In this document: in pieces, positions 21,142 through 34,128 of the stretch
Layout: each line of letters begins with the position of its first letter
How positions within the stretch are numbered: the stretch's first letter is position 1
Assembly (NCBI RefSeq): GCF_028389875.1
Contig: NC_084670.1
Span: forward strand, 36,663,155-36,727,154
Length of the DNA: 64,000 nt
Direction of reading: 5' to 3'
Origin: Rhea pennata
Lineage: Eukaryota; Chordata; Aves; Rheiformes; Rheidae
The notes under the pieces: generated by a model
Databases searched by the model: none
What the model was told of the DNA's origin: nothing
The model's input: the letters and a program-made list of their open reading frames with translations, nothing else
Position numbers and translations under genes: made by a program

Positions 21142-24100
21142 GTGTGTTAGGGTGGATTTTTTTGTTTGTTTTTTTAGGCTGGGAAATCAGTAAATGCCTT
21201 AAAAAGTCAGGAAGTTTTACAGAGGGTTGGTTGGTTTGTTTCTTTCTTTTAGTTCTGTTTTTCCTTTCTAGGTGAATTATGCTGACTGAAGTGCTGTGGG
21301 ATGGGGGGGGGGGGGGCAGAAGAGGGAAGGAAAAGGGACTGTTTCCTCCATTTCTCATACCTTCTTGGAGGAGACTTGAACTTCTGAAGTGCTTCAAAGA
21401 AGATTTTCTTTGTCACGTAGTAGTAGAATTCTGTTGTTTTAAATGGAGCCACAGTTATTCATTCCATTGAAAGATTGACCCAGAAGCCCATATTCGTTCA
21501 GTCAGGTAGGCAAATCTGCATTTTGGATGTGAAACCGGATGTTTGGAAGGTGTATCTGATGCAGAAAAACTTCCTGGAATTCTGATGGAATTTTGACTTA
21601 CTGGAATAGATGATCTGAATCAAAAAGGAATGAAACATCAGGCTTCCTAGCTCATGGAAGTGGGATTTTATGCACCCTTCTTCATAGTAACAGTGTTTTT
21701 TTGGTAATTTTTTTTTTAATACATCCTGCAAGAACCTGTCTCCTATTGTGTATGGAAAGTGTTTTGTCTTACTTTCTGCAGATGTATTGATCCATATTTG
21801 AATTGGGCTCTGTACACAGTAAAAATATTGCGGATAATCCTGTAACTCTTTCACAGTGTTGATCCCCAAATAGTATCATGGCATTGCTAGGTGTTGTGAT
21901 CCTACTTAAATCGTGACATTTTGCAATTCTACCTGGTATAAGTGGATTTCTGAGGGGCATGATGTTGGATGCAGGTAGGAGTTTTTCTCTCTCTCCAGTT
22001 AATACTTTTCATTTCCCAGCTGATCGTATCTTTGTGGAGAGTCTAGGACCTCAGACTTCTATAATGTTTGGTATTTGTATATGTTACTACTTTTTATTTT
22101 TAATTTGTTATATGTTTTTAAAAATTGCTCGTTTTTGTTATTTATTTTCACCCTTTCCTCGTGCAATTCTTTATTTCACTATTTGAAATAGCAGGCTATT
22201 TGATGATCCCTAACTTTTGTCTAATTATCCTCCCCCATACTGTCCATATTGTCTAATGCTAAAGTGAATCTTGCCTAGAAGCAACTAGAAAATTTCCAAG
22301 CAAAAATTTAATTGGGAAAATTCCAGTTTGCTGGGTCATAAACATTTCACTCCGTATTTCCAGTTTGATAAACTCTCAGTGAATCCAAGGCAGGACTTCT
22401 GATAGGTTTTTCAGGTGCCTGGTGGCAGTGAGAGAGAGTCTTTGCTTTCATTCCCCTCAGCTGGGTGGACCCTGAGGCCTCTGGAACTGTGTCCTGGGAT
22501 TTTGGAGCAGAACCTGCAAGGCATGGCTTTGAATGACCACAGATGGAGAAACATCTCCAGGTTTACAGCCCAGGAGAAGGAAGCTCTTCAGAAATGCTCT
22601 CCTCTCTGACTTGATGTCCATCAGAGAGGCTTGAAAGCTCCAACTTTACCTGGGCCTCACCTCCTGGCTCTGCAGAGGGAATGGAGGTGCAGTGCAAATT
22701 TAGAAAATAAATGAAATGTCCCAGGAACATAACTAGGTGACAGTGGGGATAATGAGACAGTGATGGACATTAGTTTAGGCTGTGTTAGTGGTAAGAAGTC
22801 TTCCCTTGTGCAAGGAGAGAAGGAAGCTTTTTCCCACTTACAGCAATGACCATAAGAAGGCCCCAAACTCCTACAGCAAATCCTGATGCTAACGAACGCT
22901 CTTTGGAGCTATAAAGTGCCTTTTTAGCTGAGCCTGTGCACAGGTGCCTCCTTGTAGACAACCCCAAAGCCATCAACCTAATTCTGCTTTGCAGATCCTA
23001 TGCAGAGCTTCCCTACTGTGCTTGGTGAAAGAGGGACCTTGCCATGAATGTATTGTAAAAAAGAAATACTAGAACAGAATTGGAGGAGAAAGGAGCAATT
23101 TTTTCTTAATGATAGAGATATCTTCTCATTAGGATGAAAACTGTATGAACACCGGTCAGCCAGCACCTATCGGACATTGCGAACCCCTCAGCGTTCATGG
23201 GGCTGCGTGCTGGCTGCGGTCAGCCAAAGATTCAAAGTGTTCATCTCTCCACGCCAGTTCTCTTAACAATTTTGCCTTCAACAAACCACACTTTTTATTA
23301 AACAAAATATAAGAAAAGGAAGGAAAAAAAAAAAAAACCCTCTTCTGTTACCAATAAGCTTATGGAAATGGAACAATTTAAATACCAGGTCAGGTTAATT
23401 TCAGTGGGCAGGGGAAGAAAAGCCTATTTTTCAGCCTATGCTGTAGTCCACCGTAGAAGTAAAATGCTTATTTTCACATAATGGTTCCTTCATACTGCAT
23501 AAGAAATTCCACAGACATAAAGCACCTAATCTACTGGAGAGTTTAGTCCACAGCAGGAGGCGCTGAATAGCCATTCCTGTGAGAAAAAAAACAGAGAGAA
23601 TCCATAGCCAAACCACCCATCTGAACCCTATGATGCATATAATTTAGAATTGTTATTAGACTCAAGTGAGGCGAGATTCTTAAATTATGTTCTTGGTCTT
23701 ATTACTAATCCTACAGAATCAGTTTAGATGTATACATGTATATAAATGTATATATATTTCTATACCCAGTGTGTTTCTTGAGTTGGCCATTTATAATCTG
23801 ATGGAATTATCTAAAACATTGATCTTGCGGAGTGTGATTTTCCCATTCCCAGTGAAATATACGCCTGGTCCGTGGCACAACCCATTTTCAGCAACAGACT
23901 TCTTACAGTATTTGGAAATAAATGTGAAATTACCCCATCACAAAAAAACAATACCAGCTAAAAAGGAAAATAAGCTTGTAAACATTATGTACTCTTTATC
24001 ATTCCTTTTACAGTACAAGAGCTTTATAACTTATTTCTAGATCTTGTGTCTTACAGACCTAGACTCAAAGCTGTTCTAAATAGCAAGGAAGCCATGTCGC

Positions 24101-26085
24101 AGAGAGTTTATTTGTTATTTGCTATTATTTAATATTCCTAGGGATGAAGCACGCTCCAAAGACTCCCTGACTTCACAGTTTTTCTTCGGAGAATGTAGAC
24201 CTGTAAAACTGAAAAATACTGCAGAGGCAGATGTTAAAAAAATTCTGGAGAGCCCAGGCAGGCTATGCAAGAGCCTGACTTGTCAGGCAGGTTTTCCCTG
24301 GACGTTTGCCCGTTTCATGCTGGCTTGCCCACCTAGTTTCTTGGCAGCCCTGGAAAGCCACTGACAAGTCTCAATTTCAGATTACTGTCTCATCCGTCAG
24401 TTGCGCGCTGACTGAAACCCCAGGAGCTCTGGCTGGGATGCCTGGCTAAGTAAGGGTGCTTTGGGGTTCCTGGCCGAACTCAATTCAGTAACGATTAAAA
24501 TAAAAAGTTTAGTTTCTTAACAAAAGTTGGGTTCCTCCCCTATTAAAATAGATTGAAATTGGAACAAACTCATATTTTACTGTCCTCACTGAAACACAAT
24601 TCTTGTTCCTCATGTATTGGTACTTGAAGTCAACCTTATTTGATTTAAATATAAATCAAAATTATTCTGATGAACGTATCCAAGAAAACAATCCTTTGTA
24701 AGTAGTCCACACCACAGAAAGAGAAACGACAGAACGAAACACATCCCAGGCTAGAGCTTCGTCCAGAATGAAGTATTTAATTGTATAGAAATGCAGAAAA
24801 TCCATAAGTAAAATGCATTAAAGATTCTTTCTTGTACACATTGTCTTCAAATAAGGTCATTTCTTATATCCACAGCTATTTTATTTTATACTTACACGAA
24901 GAAAAAAAATCATTATTATGACACGGTAATGTCATCACCCAAAATACTGTGGTGCCGTCTTGCGGCAGCCTTTTTGATAGCATTGAGGTTATATGAAATA
25001 TATGCTTCAAAACAGCATTGAAACAGTTAGATTTTGTTGTGATTAGAGTTTTGTGCTCTCTACATAACCTTCCAAATATGGCTAGTGTAATGGTCTTCTA
25101 TTTATCTGTGTTTTATGGTTCCGTATTTAGAGTTCTCTCTATTTTAAATTATTAATATAAATTTCAAAAACATTTCAGTGGAAGCTGAACTTCAGTGTCT
25201 CAACACCATTAGAAAAATCAGTGTATATTTGTAAGAACCGCAACTGTGTTGAGTCTTATTTCCCACTACTTCAATCACTACATCTGCAGGTTACATTTTA
25301 AACTGAAGCATCTGCTGATCTTTTGCGTATTTTAAATTTCAGCTCTTCTCTTCAGCCGCTGATATATTGATTGATAACAGGCATATCCCATCTTAACTCT
25401 TGTCTTTCTAAACTAAAAGGACAAAGTTTGTCTGCATCATAGATTGGTGAAAGCAAGACTATGCTAGGAGTCACTCTCAGCACATGTGCTGGAGTTTTGC
25501 AAACCGGAGTCTAGATGATTAGTATTGCACAGTGCATTTCAGGCAAAACATTGCTAAGGTCCTGTGCTAATGCACGTGCTTGCTTTTCCACCAGTACAAC
25601 AGGGGCTCATAGTCCCCACCATAATCCACTACTGCTCTCCAAAGGTTCTTCTGCTCTTTTATTCTAGCACATAAAATTCCAGTTTTAAAGCAATGAAGTT
25701 TGTCTGAGAATAGGTACAGTCCTTTAGAATACCTTCTAGGATCACACATTTCACGTATTGGGCTTGTTCCAGATTATTTTTATTTTCCTTAGACTAGCTG
25801 ATTTTACATTACTCAGTATTCACACAGAGCTAGTCTCCCAGCAACAAGTTATTTGTCTACATTTCCGTCAAAAGAGGACTATTTTGACTGTACAATGTAT
25901 TGCGTATACACAGTGATGTTCTAGAGTTCCCATTTATCACTTTGAAGGTAGGACACACCTTTACGAATATAAATGTTACCAACCCCTTTTAATAAATTAG
26001 ACTTTGTAAGTAATAGGAGATACACTGGTGAAAGTTGGACATACACACACACACATACATATATACATGTTATATATATAAACAG

Positions 26086-26285
26086 AATCGCGGCAGCACA
26101 GAATGGTTGCTGTTGGAAGGGACCTCTGGAGATCAGCTAGTCCAACCCCCCTGCTCAAGCAGGGTCACACCAGGCACGTTGCCCTGCACCCCATCCAGAC
26201 AGCTTCAAGGGTAGAGACTACGCAACGTCTCTGGGCAATCTGCTCCAGTGTGCTGATGCCCTCACACTAAACAAGTCTTTCCTTA
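26086..26285 (-). mobile_element. CR1 fragment (right arm)
   Basis: Inverted copy of the CR1 at 14463-14655, followed outward by the right-arm-only segment with the terminal exon. Confidence 0.88.
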
Positions 26286-26394
26286 TGTTCAGATGGAGCC
26301 AAAGCTCTCGTGACTGAATCAGGCCCAGAGAAGCAGGCAGCATACAACTAAAACAAAACATCACGGAGCTGGAGTCGGTCTTCAGAAGCTCACA

Positions 26395-26436
26395 CTAGTT
26401 GGCACCAAGGAACGTTCCAATTTCCTTCTTCATTTC
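26395..26436 (-). CDS. ATAD2-like: ATAD2-like terminal exon (right copy only)
   Basis: After acceptor TTTCCTTTTTAG it encodes EMKKEIGTFLGAN and a TAG stop, in phase with the 27363-27235 exon. It corresponds to the short acidic/hydrophobic tail of ATAD2. It lies in the roughly 755-bp segment (26285-27039) missing from the left arm. A CR1 sits just downstream, in the likely 3' UTR. Confidence 0.7.
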   Translation of the reverse strand, partial: EMKKEIGTFLGAN

Positions 26437-29048
26437 CTAAAAAGGAAAGAATACAGGGCAACTAGGTGTGCTGAAACCATCACAATGTCTTTTTAGCCCC
26501 TCTGGCTTTAGAGGCACCCCCACGTGTCCCAAGCAGAGGAAGAGAGGGAGCCTGGATCAGCAGTGCTTGCAAAAAGTGTGCTGAGGAGAGACATCCTCTT
26601 TGTCAGGTGTGCGAGACGGGATGGAGACGAGCAGGGCTTAGGAGAAGGGACCTCCTCTTCTCAAGGCAAACTGCAGAGGCACAACCAATTTTGCCTCCTG
26701 GCTCTTGAATGTGAAGCCGGAATTTCTGGCCTATCTAGCACCAGCCGAGGCAGAAATCTCCCTTTGTGCGCAATTCAAGACGCTCGCACGTGCTAGTCTA
26801 GAAGAGTTATGGTGGCGGCACTAAAGAAAAATCTCTTCCCAGCTCCTTACCATGCTTGCCTGCCTGCAAGGGGAGGAAGGGGTAGTGACAAACGGAGACC
26901 AGGGCCCTTCTTTCACAGCCCCCTCCCCAAGGAGAGGCCCGACAGAAAAGCTGTTCACAGACTCCAGGGTGAACTGCTTTGAAAGGGCTGTGTGCGTGCA
27001 ATCCCTTGTCTTCCGGCTCGGTCTTAGCCCTGCTGAAACTGCCAACAGCCATGCCAAACGCAACAACGGCTTTGCAGCATGCACCGAGTTCTCCCAGGCA
27101 GAGATGAACCACTCCGATATTACACGGACTACTATGCGGTAAAGAGACGAAGATTGAGATGAAGACACGATACCCACACTGTACCCGTGCAGGAGCGGTG
27201 TAACAGCGATCGGAAGTGCCGTGAGAAATACTACCTCTATTAACTGAGTCTTGTCGTCGTCTTGTCGATGCCGGTAAATACACTGGCTGAGCATAACATG
27301 TAGTTTTTCCCGGTGAAAGATGCTGAACTTCTTTGTTATCCCAGCAGCAGCACTCAGCAGTTGCTGAAGGAGGAAGGGAGACAAGACAAGTGCAAGAGCG
27401 CATGAGCTCTTTCAAACAGGCTCTGGGTGTCATCAGTAACTAAACCAGGACAGTCTAACACAACTCGCATCCTGCTTTCTTTTTCTGCAAAATACAATAC
27501 GAGTGAAACTTCAAGAACAAAACTACAGATTGCACTGGATTTTGGGGGGAAAGAAATGGGTGAATTGGTCCTACCTCCGAGGGAAAAAGCAAGCCTTAGG
27601 CTGTGTTACAAGCCTAGCATTGTGTTACTTCCCAGTCTATCCCATGAACGATCCTAACGGCAAAGCAACTTCTTCCAGAACAGCAGCAACTGCTGTGGCC
27701 CAGTGCACAGTAAGGGGTAGAGGCTGCCGCAGCAAAGTCACGACTGCATTTGATTAGATCGTACTGCTGCAGTACGAGGCACTGTTTGGGAGAGAGGCCA
27801 CAGGTCTCCTGGAAATGCTGCGGACAGCTGCAAACAGGAGCCTCCCCAGCTCCTTCTCTTGACCCAGGAGCTGCCTACATGTGTACAGCCGTGCTGGCAG
27901 AACAGCTCAAGTGTCTGAAGCAGATCAGGAAGCAAAGGCAGAGCGGTCAGCTCCAACCTACCCTTAAACAGACGTGAGTCTCATTCTCCTCGCTGGATGG
28001 GAATCTCCTCCTCTTCTCTGCTACGCTGACTGACGGTGATGCGTTGCTTCTGCGTTTTCTGCTTGATACAGCTGCACAGGGACATCAGAAAGCGCAAACC
28101 AAAACATTACCGATGCAGTCAATTCTAGCATCGTCACCTGACGTGGAGTACCAGGAGAGGGACCAAGGGCACTGAAGTAGCCCTGTGCTGTCCCACTACA
28201 TAGGCACCTTGAGAAAGAAGGGGGAGCAAGGGAAGGGGGTCATTTGGCCTTTTGATTTTAAAAGAAGAGGAACGGATTACAGAATGTCATTCACAGAATA
28301 GTCAGCTGCAGGATTTTATGCACAGCTCAGACTTCAGGCAGAACGCTTTACCACAAAGGAAGCTTATCTCAGCAGGACAGGTTGCTTACTGTCTTACTGC
28401 AGGAACTAATGTAGAGGAGAAGCTGAAGAGCCACTGCACGCAAGCTCTTCTTCAACGGTGGGAAGAGTTAAAGAGGCAGTCTTAAGGGAATACTTGCTGG
28501 AGAAGGGGAAATGCTCCTTAAGCACTTACTGCTCGTATGCTTGCAGATTCAGTTCACTTGCTTTACAACCAACCTTGTGCTTATGCCTTCCAGGATAAGA
28601 CACCAATGCTGGCATTCACTGAACATTGCCCAAAACTCATGGATGAAACCAGTGACGGAATTCCCAGTCCTGCCAGCAGGATAAGGAGCTGTCACACAAT
28701 GTCATACCCTGGGCCTTAGCGGGGAGAAAGCCCAGCCCCTTGATCCCTGCTGTCCTTCTCATGGGAAAAGCAGAGGGCAGGGAAGAAACAATGGTCTTGT
28801 CTTCAGATAGCTATTACTCTTGCTCCCCTCTTTTTGCCACTTGAGTTGGCAGGTCTAATCCTTTGAACTGGAAATCACAGGGCGAGACACTGCTCTCTGT
28901 CTGGGCGCAGGGGAGGCAGGTCGGAAGGAAAGGAAGAGGAAAAGGAAGCAAAAGCATCATGGGAAAGAGGGAGTTTGCAGTGAGAACAGGGAGGGTAGCA
29001 ATGGCATTAGCAGCTTATGCAGGAAAGGCAAAAAAAAAAAAATGCCAC

Positions 29049-29491
29049 TTGCCACTTGGGAAGGGTGTATGGGAAGGTAGAGGCCCCGCTGGCAATGTCT
29101 CCTCTGCTTGCTCCTCAAACTGTTTCATTTGCTCCTCTGCTGGCAGTCGAGGCTCCGGTGGAGATGCTGCAGGCTGTACGCCGTGTTCCTGACAAGCTGC
29201 AGTCAGCCAGAAGGTGTTTTAGACAGCGGTACTCAAAGCACACTAAAGCATGCAAGCCTTCTAAAAGTTATTGCTCGACAATCTGTTGCCCAGACAAATG
29301 CCAAATGGCTGCTCCCATAACAGTAAGCAAAGCCCTCCTTGTAAACGCTCCTCACCTGCTTTCCTTTTGGAGGCAGCAGGTTGAGCAGCTTGATTTAAAA
29401 GCAAGTCCTCAAAGAACTTTCTGCCTTCTTCCTCGTCCGGCAACTGGACATGGAAAACTTCTCCATAAGCCTCAGAAAATAAATCTCGGAC
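29049..29491 (-). CDS. ATAD2-like: ATAD2-like exon pair, intact in the right copy (29491-29356, 29196-29049)
   Basis: The upstream exon ends LLLNQAAQPAASKRKA at donor GTGAGG; the downstream exon starts after GACTGCAG and encodes VQPAASPPEPRLPAEEQMKQ followed by FEEQAEET. This matches the ATAD2 segment just before the bromodomain, and the phases agree. After EET the resemblance to ATAD2 stops, which is where the bromodomain should start. The donor at 29048 (GTGGCA) is my best guess. Confidence 0.72.
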
Positions 29492-32400
29492 CTTAGGCGG
29501 GAGGAGGAAAGACATTGCAGATATAAGGCTACAGAAATTCAGGTTCACCTCCAAGAACATGAGTGCCTTTTCGGAATAGGCTGGCTAATGATTTGAGTAC
29601 AAGAGAAGCTACAGCAAGTCAGCTACTTGGCCTTCAAGTAGGCCTAGATTTTTCATAGGCTTCCGTGGCATCCTAAAACATCATCTTTGAAGGACTCTTT
29701 GGCCTGCATGAAATAAGAATGATCATTTCTGTTGAGGCATGGAAAGTCTAAATTAATTGCCGCTGTTAACAGTGTAACAGCCGCCTTTGGAAACGGCAGG
29801 CTGTCGCAAGAAATCATTTTAGAAAGCATGTTTTTTACCCTTTACAATGCAAGCACTGCGTACGCTTGACTAAGCAGATCAATAACTGTGTGGAAGTCAC
29901 GGGGATTATTGTCCAGGAGGGAATTCAGGCATCTGTCTGAGAAGGCCATAGGGGTGGAGAAGGCTGGGTCAAAGGGAAGCTCTTGACTTCAAAAGTCTGG
30001 TAGACAAACATGTTCAGTTGTGATTACTGCCTAAGCAAATTTCCAAAGATTCAGGCAGGCTGCCCTGGTAACATCAGGATCCCTCTGCTCTGGGCAGCGC
30101 AGTAGCCAGGTGCTTACTGGAGAGGCAAGTTCCACCGAGACAGAAAAAAGCAGGAAAAGCAGCAGTCGAAATACCTCTTGGGCGAGCTCTGCGTGACGTA
30201 CATCTGACGTTGCAAGCAACAAAACTGGAGCATATGCTGGAATGTTCTCCAATAACGTTGTAAACGTAGCTCTCAGTGTGACGCCAGCAGCCTCCCACCA
30301 TACGTGGATACGAGGCACATAAAGGATGCTTGGCGCTGTCCTCTGGGCTTCTCGGATCAACTAGTAAAATGGGAGTTTGCATAAGAATTCTGAACCACAC
30401 AGAATAAGCTGCTAAGAAGCAACACCGTTATCAGTCAACGCATGCTACAAAATACCAGTGCCTGATGGGAAAAGGTCGGAAGAAAGCCACAAGACTAGAA
30501 AGAGACCTGATTTCCAAGCTGCTTAGACGTAAGGTGACTCCTTACAGCCCAGTCCACGTGGCAGTGCATCTACCCCATGAACAGAGCGGCAAGCATCCTT
30601 TCTGGGCTTGAATACCTTTGGGCACCTGATCAGGTGACCAGCACTCAGGCAGTTGCTGTTCCAGGATGGAACGCACCAGCAGTATATCCGGGCACTAGTT
30701 AGGCACTGCGGCTCGGTGGCCACGGATGCCAGTGTCACATAACCCAGAAGGAGATGTTGCCTTTCTGTGACTGATGAGCCCCCAGCCACGGAACACGTCT
30801 ATTCTCCCTTGCACGGCTCTCAAGTGCTTCTGCTAAGGGTTAACCTGTGAAAATACAGCGATGCCAAACAACAGAGTCGGCTCCCTGCCCAAGAGGCAAA
30901 AGGAATAGAACGGCACTCAGCCTGTATGTTGCATTCTACTCTCACCTTGAGCTAAACACAACTAACTCTAGCTCAGTTTCTCCAGGTAAACAAAAGACAC
31001 AGGTGCACAAGTATAAAGCGTTCTGGGAGTCCTTGCCTTTACGACATAGACTGCAGTGCTACCAGCTCAGTATTAGCTGCATTTTGTAACTGTACCCAGC
31101 TAGAAGAGTACTCCTGTTAATGCAAGAGAGAAGAGATACCTGTGCACATCTTTCTTCAGGCGACGTGCTACTAACAAAGAGAGCCGGCAGGTCCAGCGTG
31201 TAAGCTGCAAACTCCTCCAGCGCGTGTATTACTGCAGGAGCCAGGTGAGAACTTTGCCCGCATCCGGGCTCTCCAGCTATTAAGAACCTTGGCCTGTAAC
31301 ACGTGGGCTGGCAGTAAGCATCTCTAGAACAACAAGAAGAAAGCAAGCACTCTGAAAACAAAGTAATCAGTAAAGACACAGCTGTTCAGTCCCTTCTCCT
31401 TTTTCCTTGCTTTTTGCTTTTTCCTCCTCAAATACTCTCCACACTACAGGAGGTGAGAAACTGCTCTGTGATCAGGAAGGACATGGAACTGCAAGACATT
31501 TTTTTAATTCAGTTATTCTCATTGAGGCACCCCTTCCCCCATGGGCTGTTAGTGATTCTTGCTTTATTCTTACGAAACACGCCTGTCAGAAGCATTTGGG
31601 TCTACCCCCCTCCCAGTTCCACAGCTGAGACCGCTGGCAAGGACGCAGCAAGCCAAAGAACTGCAATCCAAAGCACACAGACATTTACCTGTTCAAGTGA
31701 AGGAACGTTTCCTTTTGAGGACTGGCCGTTTGATGAAACAGCTCCTCTGCAAAACCTGAAGGTGACGCCTCATGACTATACATGCAGCCGTTTCCTAAGA
31801 TAGGATTTGCACCGTCTGAAAGACAAGAGAGGTTTGTTAACTGTCCAGAAGAGCCCACACCTGCATCCCTTGCACTCCTACAGCTTTGAAATGAGTGCTG
31901 AAAGCCAGGGTCTTGTCTTCCTTCATTGGGCGGGCACACACTGAACGCTAGACACCTAAAGCACCCAACAAGGTCACTTCTTTCTGGAGCCGGAGCCCAC
32001 AGTAAGCGAGTGGCAACTAAGGGAACGGGGCGGCAGCAAACGCCCATTTGTCCGAGGACTGCAGGGCTGGCATATAGAGACCAGGGTGTCTTCTAAATGC
32101 AGCCTCTCAAAGATCACTCGAGGAGGAGGTAGCGGAAGGTGGACAACTCAGGCGGCATGTTTCTGCCAACCCCCTCGCCTCTCCACCTGCCTTTCCTCAG
32201 TGCTTTTCTGCCTCTCTTTTACCCAGAAGAAAGAATCTAGCAGCTCTCCTTAGTTCCACTAGTTCATAGTAGCGGTAGGACAGCCTCAAGCAATCAGCAT
32301 AGAACCAGTCAGCGACCTCCATTGATCAAAGCATGGAGCGCTTCAGAAGCCGCAGTACAAGCTAGGCAGCACTCTGTTCCAGATATTCCTGAGGTAAAGG

Positions 32401-33619
32401 CATGCATAGGCAAACGAGAAGTTTCTACCGTTTGAGACCAGTCCCACCATGACTGAAAGATTGGTTTCTGCTGCCTGCACCAGCTGGAAGTGTTTGCTGT
32501 GGCAGAATTTGAAGGCAGTGATATTACTGTTCTACCTGGCTGCTGGTCCTTCTTTAGTGCAAGCGCTGCCTGGGGAAACACTCTCTGTAACGCTTTTAGG
32601 AGTCTCTCCAGAGTCCTCTGAAGCAGTGGCTTACAAACGGCTGACAGCGGTTGCGCGGGCGAAGCCACAGCCCTCTGCGAAGCTGGTGCAATCTTCCGCA
32701 GAGCCTCCGCAAAATCTCTTGCTGCTACTTCAATGGCAGCGATGTCTATCTGCAGCTTCTGTCGACTCGTGTATATCCGTGGGTAGTGTCGGCGCAAAGC
32801 ACAGAGGGCAGCTTCAGCACAGAGAGACTGAATGTCGGCTCCACAGTATCCTAATGAGCAAGACAAGAATGCAGTGTCATGTCAGTCTCAGGCAGCACAA
32901 AGAAGTCAGGGACATGGCTGCCAAAGGGCAGCTTGTCAAGTCTCTGTCTGCGGCCCAAACAGGAACTGTTCAGCGGGTGATTTGAAAAGAGTTACCGCTC
33001 TGCAGAGCAGTTCCTTTATGGGGTTTGCAGCTGGATATCCTGTGCTTAGGAAGCCCCTGTGAGAGCAAACTTTTTGCTGCTGAGGAAGATGCCCCCCAAA
33101 CCCTTTGGTGTTCTGAGAGACAAAACAAGGCAAGTGGACAGGAACCTGCCACCGTGGTAGCAACCAAGTCCTGCCAGCCGGCTCAGGGGCAAATTCTGTG
33201 GCAAGGCACAGGGGCTTGCTTACTGCCTGGTACAAGCTTGGACTCTTTCAGCATGCAGTCACGTGCAGGTGCTCAATGCATTTTTGATCTTACCAACACA
33301 TTTTTCAGCCAGCTCCTCAAGAAATGCATCCAGCGGCTTAGGGCTCCAGGCTCTCGTGTGGATCTTGAGAATCTCTTTTCAAGCCTACATACAAAACGAT
33401 GGCATTTTGCTTTACGTTCGTCTCTCAGGGAAAAACAAACAAACAACCCCACAAACACTCTCCCGTTCATATAACTGCCAGTTTTACACTGCTAGAAAGG
33501 CAGGAACTTTAGAGTTCTCTTAACGCACTGCCTGCTCTCCCAAGTTCAGTGATTCTCAGTTTGCCACGTTCAGCTCTTTGTGAGGAGCAGGAAGCAAACG
33601 AAAGGCATTTCCGGCATCT

Positions 33620-34128
33620 ATAAAGAGGCGAGTCTCCACAGGTATGAGACTGAATGCTCTTGGGGGAAAAAAGGTAGTCTAAAGCTTAGGTGGAAAGAGA
33701 TTCCTCAGAGAAGATTCTCAAATCCGTAATCTGGGCGCGAATCTGGATATACTCCCAATCTCTGACCTGGATTTGGACTCTGGAGCAGTCCTCAACCTGG
33801 CCCCCAACCCAGACCAGGACCCCAGACCGGTCCCCGACCCAGACCTGGTTTCCAGATCAGTCCCTTACTCAGCTCCCAACCTGGACCCAGACTCTACACC
33901 AGTCCCCAGCCTGGACCCTTACCTTGGACCGTTCCACGACCTGGACCAGGTCCCCTGCCTCGTGCCCGATCCAGACCCGGTTCCATACCCTCACTCGGCC
34001 CCCAACCTGGCCCTTGATCTTGATAAAGAGGTGAGTCTCCACAGGTATAAGACTGAATGCTCTTGGGGGAAAAAAGGTAGTCTAAAGCTTAGGTGGAAAG
34101 AGATTCCTCAGAGAAGATTCTCAAATCC
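33620..34128 (-). repeat. 297-bp templated insert with 106-bp direct repeats, right arm
   Basis: Mirror of 7574-8082: direct repeats 33620-33725 and 34023-34128, insert 33726-34022 in the same orientation as its source at 43540-43832. Some insert bases agree with the source only in the right arm, others only in the left arm. Confidence 0.92.

Larger units (their letters stand above)
18551..22191. other. P1 spacer (single-copy)
   Basis: Sequence between the P1 arms with no inverted copy in the window. In order it holds AT-rich DNA, a poly(A) run (19029-19055), a CR1 fragment (about 19645-20030), a T/G/C-rich degenerate repeat (20035-20430), a CpG island (20430-21040), a short splice-bounded exon candidate (21081-21141) and AT-rich DNA to 22191. 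I recognise no protein-coding gene in it. Confidence 0.9.

Noticed and set aside
20044..21150. 368-codon + frame
   Set aside because: Covers the degenerate repeat and CpG island; composition-driven, no motif.
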